Of a stretch of 64,000 nt of DNA, positions 56,435 through 64,000 are shown piece after piece. The translations under genes were made by a program, and so were the position numbers. This stretch comes from Calycina herbarum (lineage: Eukaryota > Ascomycota > Leotiomycetes > Helotiales > Pezizellaceae): contig LLEY01000126.1 of NCBI GenBank assembly GCA_001414485.1, positions 1 to 64,000 on the forward strand, in the 5' to 3' direction. The stretch's first letter is position 1; each line of letters starts with the position of its first letter. Below the pieces are notes generated by a model. It had not been told where the DNA came from and searched no databases. It saw only the letters and a list, made by a program, of their open reading frames with translations.

Positions 56435-57835
56435 TATTTTTTCTAGGTTCTTAAGTATTCTCTAAGTATAGGTAATCTAACTATTTAATTAAATACTTAA
56501 TCTTACCTCTAATAATCTTATAGTTAAGAATTTTTTCAACTTTGTATTTAGTATTTAGATTAACTAGTTGAATTTCTATAATTAGAGCTAGTAGTACTCC
56601 TAGTAGTACTAGTTTAAGTAAGGATATATAGAATACTAGATAGATGTTTATTATCCTTAGTAGTACTAATTTATAATTCAAAGGTTCTTTAATATATTTA
56701 ATTTTAAATAGTCTAAGTTTTTTATAATCTAGTTTATTACTTAGTCTTTTTATATTAATATTTCTTTATACTAAATAGACTTTATCTCTCTCTTTTAGCG
56801 TTAGCTCTTAACTACGTCGTTTATTATAGTAGTATACGTTCCTTTTAGTAATAAATTACAAATCCTCTATAAGTTTCTTATATAACCTCTTAATTTTTAA
56901 GACTTAAATATAAGTAAGCTAGTTATCAATAGTCGTAGATAGCGGTTCTTAGTATACTGATAATTTATACCTAAAGTTAGCGTAGAATAATATAATAAGT
57001 ATTATTTCCGTTACTAAACTATTATAGGCAAACTATACTAAGGGTAGCAGTTCTAACTAGTTGTTTTACTAGTAGTTTATATAATAACAAAGGTATATTT
57101 CTACTACTTAGTTTATATATTCGTTTCCTCTATTTGTTTAAGAGTGAAAAGCTATAGGAAGCTTTCTTTTCACACCTAATTATTCTATAAGAGCGATCTA
57201 AAATTTCGAGGTAAAGAGCTTATCTCTATCTAAGATTATCTCTTCTAGTAGTCTATATCTTAAGACTACTTCTTTTAGGAATACGAATACTAATTCCTTA
57301 GCTATACTTAATTCTATATATAATACTAGAATTATATATTTTATAAGCTGTTCTATAATAACTAGAATAGAATTATATTTAACCTCTGTTATTAGATCCT
57401 TAGATTTTAAAAGCTTAATAATAAAATCCTAAGATATTAACTTCTAAGGTACTTATAGTATTAGAGTAGTATTTATCTATCTATAAGGAGTATAGTAGGA
57501 AGCCTTATTCTTAGTATAGGTATTATATTCTACTATTACTTCCTTAACTATTATAGATAATTAATTAATATAGTAGTATTATCTTATCTACTAAAGAGTT
57601 CTACGAATTCCTTAGTAGCTATAAGTAGGTATAGCGTAGTATTCTTATATAAACTCTTATATATATAAGCTAGGAACCTATAGTTTCTCTTTTATATACT
57701 AGTTATATCCTTTATATATATTCTAAATTTTATTTATCTAGATATCGTTTATTACTACTATTTTATATATAGTAGGTACTAAGTCTCTATTCTTAAGAGT
57801 TTTTAAGATTATAATCTTCTTATACTCTTTATTAG
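56435..57835 (-). pseudogene. Gypsy-1 pol 3' part: integrase and chromodomain (copy D)
   Basis: Minus strand. The chromodomain-like end is unusually readable (NTKYKVEKILNYKIIRGKIK YLIK, split here for length) at 56481-56570, preceded by integrase to about 57800. It matches copy B until 57835, where the element is truncated and a different palindromic tract begins. Confidence 0.75.
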
Positions 57836-58099
57836 ACTTAGGTATTGATATATCGATACTAGTATTAGAAGAGTCTACGATAGTTATTAGTATCGAGTAA
57901 TATTCTACGATAATATATCGAATATATCTAATATATCGATACTATATTAATAATCGAGGTTATATAAGTAGGAAATAGTTAATCTAGCTAACTAGCTAAT
58001 TAAGCTTAAGTATTCACTAGCCCCTTTTCCTAGATATCGCCTTAGATATAATAATACTACAAACAAATATACTTCTTCTATACTCTAAATTCAACTATA
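57836..58099. repeat. Palindromic ATCG tract and putative hAT 5' end
   Basis: 57845-57960 is dense in ATATCGATA/CGATA words (GATATATCGATACTAGTATT, TATATCGATACTATATTAAT), as at 3553-3680. The rest leads up to the hAT frame. A terminal repeat cannot be fixed because the 3' end of the hAT is missing. Confidence 0.45.
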
Positions 58100-59612
58100 A
58101 TGTTAGCCTTTAGATTACACCTCTCTCTCCCTCAAAGGAATGCCTATAGAGGCCGAGAAACGTCACCTAAAAGAAGCTGTGCCGATACTACTATCGTAGA
58201 GCCTACGCTGCCGCTAAACCGACGTCTAAGACCTATACTAAAACTCAAGAGTACTAAGGCCTTCCTTTTCTACGAACCAAATCCTCTTTATAATCGAGAA
58301 GTTATATAAGAGCAGTATACGTATATACTAATACTTTATACTTAGCCTAGATACAAATATACTAAGGTTATTAGTCGGAATTTATAGTTAACTAGAAACT
58401 ATAAAAACCACTACTAAAAACATTATCCTATAATACCGCTAGACGACGATGCCGTCACGGCTGTGAAACTTGCTTAAGAAGCACTCTAGGAACTAAAAGA
58501 CTTCTTTAACTTGTCTACAGCCTTAAAATCGCATAGCGAGAAGTTTAGGCTTCTCTAGCTTAACTTCATTCTTAAGAACAACCTCTTATTCGACATCGTT
58601 AAGCAGCTCGAAACCAAAGCCCTTCTTATCTACCTTTCTCCCTCTACGTAGCAAATTTCTCGACAAACCTTAATCCGAGACCTTCGTATATAATATAACC
58701 ACGGTAAAGCTGCTTTAAAAGTTAAATTAGAAAGGTATATTACTATAGAAGGTAGAATTTCCTTAATAACTAATAGCTAGGCTAGGAATAATAAGCTAGA
58801 TTATATCGCTGTTATAGCCTACTTTTCTAAGACTGATTTTACTCTTAACTTAATACTCCTAGATATTATTAAGCTCACCGATCTATGCTATAGTAGAGAG
58901 GTTCTTATAAGAAAACTACTCGAAGTTACCGACTACCTTAATATTATAAAAGCGATTATTTCTATTATATAGGATAATACAAAGCTAAATAATAGAATGT
59001 TAGATACCTTTAAGATTAAGGTAGAGAGATAATAGAAGCTTATAAATAGGCAAAAGCGTCTTAAATTTGCTCTAAAGTTTAATCGCATAGATAGCAATCA
59101 ACGGTATTATATATATATATATAACCTTAGAGTTTAAGCTAGTAAATACTCTTATTTCTCAGCTAAATTTGCCTAGGAGTTTACTAACTTTTTAGCTCTT
59201 AAAGTAATTAAAGCAACTCCTGCTAAATAGAATATTAAATACCTTTAAAAGAATAATAATATATAATCTTACGATCCTTTAAAAGAGCTCGATACTTTCT
59301 ATATTATTAAGTATTTATATATTATCTTTAAGATACGTAAAGTTCTACGCTATTAACTTAAGAGACAATACGAGGCTATAGGAGTAAAGTTTAGGGAATT
59401 AGCTTGCGATATACCTATACGATAGAATTCCACCGATTATATACTAAAAGCGGCGTTATATATAGAGGGTCTACTCCGAGCAGTTTTAGCGTTATAAACT
59501 TAGGACGAGTCTATACAGTAGTATAAAACGCCTAGTAATATAGACTAGAAAACTCTCTACTAAATAGAGATATTCTTTAATCTCTTTTATATGCCTATAA
59601 TATAGATATAAG
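58100..59612 (+). pseudogene. hAT-family transposase remnant with BED-type finger
   Basis: One phase of 504 codons from ATG 58100, no frameshift, truncated by the Gypsy-1 LTR at 59613. Residues 50-110 resemble a BED zinc finger (FLFYEPNPLYNREVI, then ILYTQPRYKYTKVI and NYKNHYQKHY; pattern C-x2-C...H-x3-H with Cys mutated). The hAT core follows: LSPSTQQISRQTLIRDL, GRISLITNSQARNNKLDYIA (family TTDGWAGNN), LNLILLDIIKLTDLCYS, ITKAIISIIQDNTKLNN. The C-terminal dimerisation domain is absent. RIP is light in the first 600 bp and heavier later. hAT elements normally leave 8-bp duplications, which cannot be tested here. Confidence 0.82.
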
Positions 59613-60049
59613 TGTTACGAATCACGTTACGTGTAGTAAGTAGTCCAGACGGCGCTCTAATAAGATAAGATACGATATTCAGGAAATAGAAGGTAGTATA
59701 AGAGGGAATCAGTAATATGAAAGGTATTTAGGTATTCTAGGATCTCACTATTAGATAACTGTTAGAGGTTACGTGATAGATCCTGTTAGATCCTATAAGG
59801 GATCTAAAGGGATCTAGGGATCTAGACTGGTATAGGGATCTAGGTGATACGAAGGGTTCTATATATACTAGCACGTCTGCTACCTAGATAGAAGCTTTGT
59901 ACTTAACTTTAGTTATTAATCTTATTATCTTATTTAACATCTTTGATATAAGTAACGAGTTTACTTCTAAGTAAATAACCCGGCGTATTTATACTTCTTA
60001 CTATATATTAACCTTTAAGACTTAGTTATCTTAGTTTAGTTTCGTTATA
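59613..60049 (+). repeat. Gypsy-1 5' LTR, copy F
   Basis: 437 bp, ends TTTCGTTATA. Its U3 carries GGGATCTA repeats (six or so between 59790 and 59850) where other copies have GCGAGCGAC-type words. Confidence 0.88.
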
Positions 60050-60059
60050 CTTTAAGCAC

Positions 60060-63000
60060 CTACTTAGAAGTAAGATCGCTACTATATTAGTAACCTCTTC
60101 TACTCCGAGAACCACCCTACTAAAGCCAGCTGCGGACCCCCTAGTTATACTAGTTACTACTCTCCGTAAGAAAGTAAAGCTCCCGATTCCGAAGCCGTTT
60201 AATAGCTTACCTGAGAAACTAGCCGAGTTCTTAATAAAAGCTTCCCTCTACTTAAACTTTTATTATACTTAGTTTAGAAATGAAACTAACTAGGTTATAT
60301 AGTTGTCTACCCGTCTTAAAGAGGCAGCTTATAACTGGTTAGAACCACACTTAGAGAACTACTAGGTGAACAAAACAGCTAAGGGAAAAGTCTTTCTTTA
60401 AATATCTAAGAAGATAAGAGATTTGTTTAGAAATGTTCGAGGGTTTAGAGATAGAATTAACCAGGCTTTTAAGGATGTTAATATAAAGAAGAAGGTAGTT
60501 AGAGCTTTATATATACTTAAGTAAAAAGGTTTAGCTACTAAATATACCTTATAATTTTAATAGTACTCTATATAGATAGAATAGAACGACGAAGCGTTAC
60601 GTGAATAATTCTATTATAGGCTTAAGGACAATGTAAAGGATAAACTCGTATAAGAGGATTTTCTAGACACGTTAAATAAATTAATAAATAATGTAATTAA
60701 GATCGACAACTATATTTATAAAAGGAATCTAGAGAAGAAAGGAAGTTATAGTTATTAACATAGAAAGAGTAGACGAAAAGATCGTAGAGATTCTATAGAA
60801 ATCAACGCTACTTAGAAATCATAGGTCCTAGTAAAAGAATCTAAAAAGGAAAACTCCTAGAGAGAAGGACTATCCTAGAAAGAGCGAAATCGTCGACACG
60901 AGTAGAACTTATGTTATAACTATAGTCTTCCTAGCTATAGAGCAAATAAGTGTAGTAAGAAGAAAGACTCTAAAGGGAAACAAGCTAACGCTACTATCTA
61001 AAAAGAAGTAGCTTTGCTAGAAAAAATCGAACTTATAGACGAAGAACTCGAGGCTAGAGGTTATAGTATATAAGTTGAAACAGACGCTATAGGTATAACA
61101 GTAGGTACTATATACTTATAGCTAAATAAAGGAATTAAGTTATAAGTTAGTAAGGTATAGGATACTAATAATAATAGAGATCTATTACTTAAAGAATATT
61201 ATAATACATAGTCGGAAATAGATTACGAATTACCTCTTTAGGTAGAATATAAATTACTACTATTAACAAGTTCGTTAGAGTTATTAGAATTAATATCTAA
61301 CTTATTAGAAGTAGATCTAGGAATATATAAGCCTAAATAAGGCGAAATATAGGTATTTATTAGAACCTTTAAAAGAGAGAATAGATAGGTATATATAGAA
61401 AACTAGAAACCTAATTTCTAGAGCCTATATTCTACTTAAGGAATTAACCCTACTATTTTAATAACCTATAAAATAGTTTAGAATAAATAGGATAGAATAA
61501 CTTTAGTAAGCCTTATTACTAGAAGGGAAACTATCGAATTTAAAGAACCTAGACTAAAATAAGCAGTATCTAGTAAGCTATCTAGTACGTCTAAAATAGA
61601 AGACATTTAGATAGTCGTAGATCTATAGGAGGAAACTAGCTTATAGCAATAGTAGAGTTCTAACGACTTTATAAGACGCTCTAAACCTAGTTTTTTAGGT
61701 ACGCTACCTGATAATAAGGAAGCTATACTAGAAATAGGAGGCTAGTATACTATAGTTACTTTAATTAGAAAAGTCGGGGTAATATTTTAGAAATCGAGAA
61801 GTAGAAAATTATTTAGTATAATCTTCTAAGAGATAAACGAATACAATATAGACTAAGAAACGAAGTTGGTATAGAGAGAGCTCTACTAACCGATAATTAG
61901 AGAATTAAACGCTACCTCTAGAGAAAATCAACTTATAGTAATAGCGAAGATAAGAGGAAAGGAACTCTAAGTCTTGATTAATTTAGAAGTAACAGGTAAT
62001 TTTCTTTCTCTAATAGCTTAGAAGAAGCTAAACGTCCTAATTAAAGGTATAAAGCTATACTACTTAGGAGTAGTTAATAGAATAGACGTTATATACTAGA
62101 ATAGAATTATTAATTAATAAACTATTCTAATAAAGATTACTATTAAAGGATACTACTTAGATATATAATTCGATATTATTAAAATAGGGAATAAAGAAGT
62201 AATACTTAGTATACTATAGATTTAAGAATATAATCTAAATATTAACTAGAAGGCTCGAATAATAACCTTTAGTTAATATAATTACATAGGTTTATAATTA
62301 TAACTATAAGGCTAGAACGAGGTTAGCGCCACCTCTTCTAAAACACTAGGACACCTAGTCTAGGATCCTCTACAGGTTAGTAAGCTAGCTAATAATAAAA
62401 TACCTATATAGTATAGAGAATTTAAAGCTTTGTTTAAAAACCTAGAAGACTTGTAAGCCTTACTAAAACATTGTTTATAGGATTATAAGATTAAATTAAA
62501 AGAGGGTTATTACCTTTTAAAGTAGAAACTTCGGTTATATAACTAGAAAAGTCTATAAAGAATAGAAAGTTATATAAAAGAAGATATTAAAAAGAGATAT
62601 ATTAGAAAATCTAAGTTACTAATTACCTTAAACATACTTATTATTAAAAAGAAAGACGATCTAGATAAAAGAGTATATATTAATTACTAAGAAGTAAATT
62701 ATACTATAATTAAGAACGCTTATCTACTACTACCTAGCTAGTACTTATAAGATAAGTTAAGTAAAGTAGTACGATTTATAAAACTAGATTAACAAAACGC
62801 TTATAGACTTATATAAATAAAAGTTAGAGATAAATAGAAGATAGTATTTACCTTACTATTAGGCTTTTATAAATATATAGTTATACTATTTAGACTTTAT
62901 AACATACTAGCTATATATTAGAGATAAAATAATAATATTTTAAGAGATCTTCTAAGAGTAATAGTAATCTATTACCTAGATAATATTTTAATCTTCTTAG

Positions 63001-64000
63001 AAAAAGAAGAAGAATATAAAGAATATATTAAAGAAGTTTTATAATAACTAGTAAAAGTAAACTCTTAGTTGAAACTCTTAAAATACGAATTTAGAGTAAC
63101 TTAGATACTTTTCCTAAGATAGGTGTTTAGCTTAGAGAAAATAGAAATAGATCTAGCAAAGATCTAAGACGTCTTAAACTAGAAGTTACTAAGGAATATA
63201 AAAGACATATAGTCCTTCCTTAGATTTATAAACTTTTATTATCTATTTATTTAAGACTATACAAAGATTACTAAACTAATATTAGGACTAGTTAAGAAAG
63301 CTATTAAGTTTATATAGAATAAATAGATAAAAGACGCTTTTTAGAAAATTAAAGCAAAGTTTATAGAAAAACCTATTCTATACGATTTTAATATAAACAA
63401 GCCTAGTACGATCGAAACAGACGTCTTAGATATAGTAGTAGGTACGGTTTACCTATAACTAAATAACAAAGGAAAGCTTATACCTATTATATATTATTCT
63501 AAAACATTTAACCTAGTATAATAAAACTATAGCATCTTTAACAAAGAATTACTTACTATAGTACTAGCTTTAAAATACTAGAGAATCTATTTATAATTAG
63601 TAAAACATCTAGTTATAATTCTATCTAACTATAAGAACCTTAGAACGTTTATAATAATTAAGGAACTTACGACTAGGTAATTAGCTAGATAGTTAGAGAT
63701 ATTAGAAGGATTTAATATTATTATTTAATATATAAAAGGAATGTTAAATACTTAAGCTAATACTCTTAGCTAAAAACCTAGGTATAAGAGAGATAAAGAG
63801 TATAAAAAGATTATAATCTTAAAAACTCTTAAAAATAGAGACTTAGTATCTACTATATATAAAATAGTAGCGATAAACGACATCTAAATAGACAAAATTT
63901 AAAACATATATAAAGGTTATAATTAGTATGTAAAAGGGAAACTATAGGTTCCTAGCTTATATATAAAAGAGTTTGTATAGGAATACTATACTACGCCCGC
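60060..64000 (+). pseudogene. Gypsy-1 gag-pol remnant, copy F
   Basis: Gag to about 61370 (LAEFLIKASLYLNFYYTQF, KDVNIKKKVVRALYILK) with knuckle YNYSLPSYRANKCSKKK near 60930. Protease near 61980 reads LINLEVTGNFLSLIA, where family members have an LIDSGATGNF-type site, so the catalytic Asp is lost. Reverse transcriptase 62500-63130 has KLLITLNILIIKKKDDLDKR, FIKLDQQNAYRLIQI and YYLDNILIF (YxDD mutated to LDN). RNase H about 63350-63780 has IETDVLDIVVG and ILSNYKNLRTFI. The integrase N terminus begins about 63860. Nearly all stops are TAA/TAG. An IETDVLDITVG string also occurs in the C-terminal part of gag (near 61075), apparently a gag/RNase H sequence similarity. Confidence 0.8.

Larger units (their letters stand above)
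59613..64000 (+). mobile_element. Gypsy-1 element, copy F (runs off window)
   Basis: 5' LTR 59613-60049, then gag and pol in plus orientation up to the start of integrase at the window edge. It is the only plus-strand Gypsy-1 copy with gag plus pol. Its LTR begins with an unmutated TGTTACGAATCACG. Confidence 0.85.

Noticed and set aside
1..64000. Secondary-metabolite cluster, effector cluster or centromere core
   Set aside because: No biosynthetic enzyme, no second secreted gene and no satellite array are present. An AT-rich, RIP-mutated centromere or subtelomere remains possible but the sequence alone does not show it.

Overview
The window looks like accessory, repeat-dominated DNA from a filamentous ascomycete (Pezizomycotina); I cannot place it to class. 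Three things point there: one spliced gene with five exons and introns of 52-57 bp, a broken NB-ARC/NACHT-type NLR gene of the fungal kind, and Copia, Gypsy, pogo/Fot1-like and hAT elements that carry strong repeat-induced point mutation (RIP). Over long stretches CpA and TpG are almost absent while CpG remains. Reading frames are therefore broken mainly by TAA/TAG, and most ATG starts have become ATA.

Layout. 1-3552: 3' part of a gag-only LTR element (LTR 1711-1991) followed by a pogo copy. 3553-5728: a palindromic AT/CG tract and a minus-strand NLR pseudogene. 6161-10737: a pogo element with a complete gag-only LTR retrotransposon (8005-10715, TSD GTAGA) in its terminal repeat. 11640-16035: pogo copy, Copia 3' end, Gypsy-1 LTR plus gag. 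16049-19827: the only clear host island. It holds an intact secreted metallophosphatase/5'-nucleotidase-like gene (18284-16049, minus) and a doubtful ORF. 19828-38652: a mosaic of LTRs, Copia, Gypsy, gag, pogo, a MITE (34820-35286) and two solo LTRs (29051-29412 and 37207-37535). 38653-44763: a complete Copia element with 150-bp LTRs, TSD TATAT and one unbroken frame apart from point-mutation stops. 46571-54968: a chromodomain Gypsy split by a complete Gypsy-1 element (46986-54302, TSD ATTAA). 55273-57835: another Gypsy-1 3' end. 57836-59612: a hAT transposase remnant. 59613-64000: a Gypsy-1 element running off the window.

The insertions form a readable nest. LTR elements sit in pogo elements, pogo elements sit in LTRs and Gypsy pol, and a nearly unmutated solo LTR sits in a heavily mutated pogo, so RIP-like mutation and transposition alternated over time. 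The most unusual item is a small ORF on the strand opposite pol, between the Gypsy-1 integrase end and its 3' LTR. It is found in all three copies where that region is visible, at 206, 206 and 214 codons. No CRISPR array, convincing RNA gene, operon or metabolic cluster was seen. Functionally the window supports one working gene in a silenced transposon landscape.
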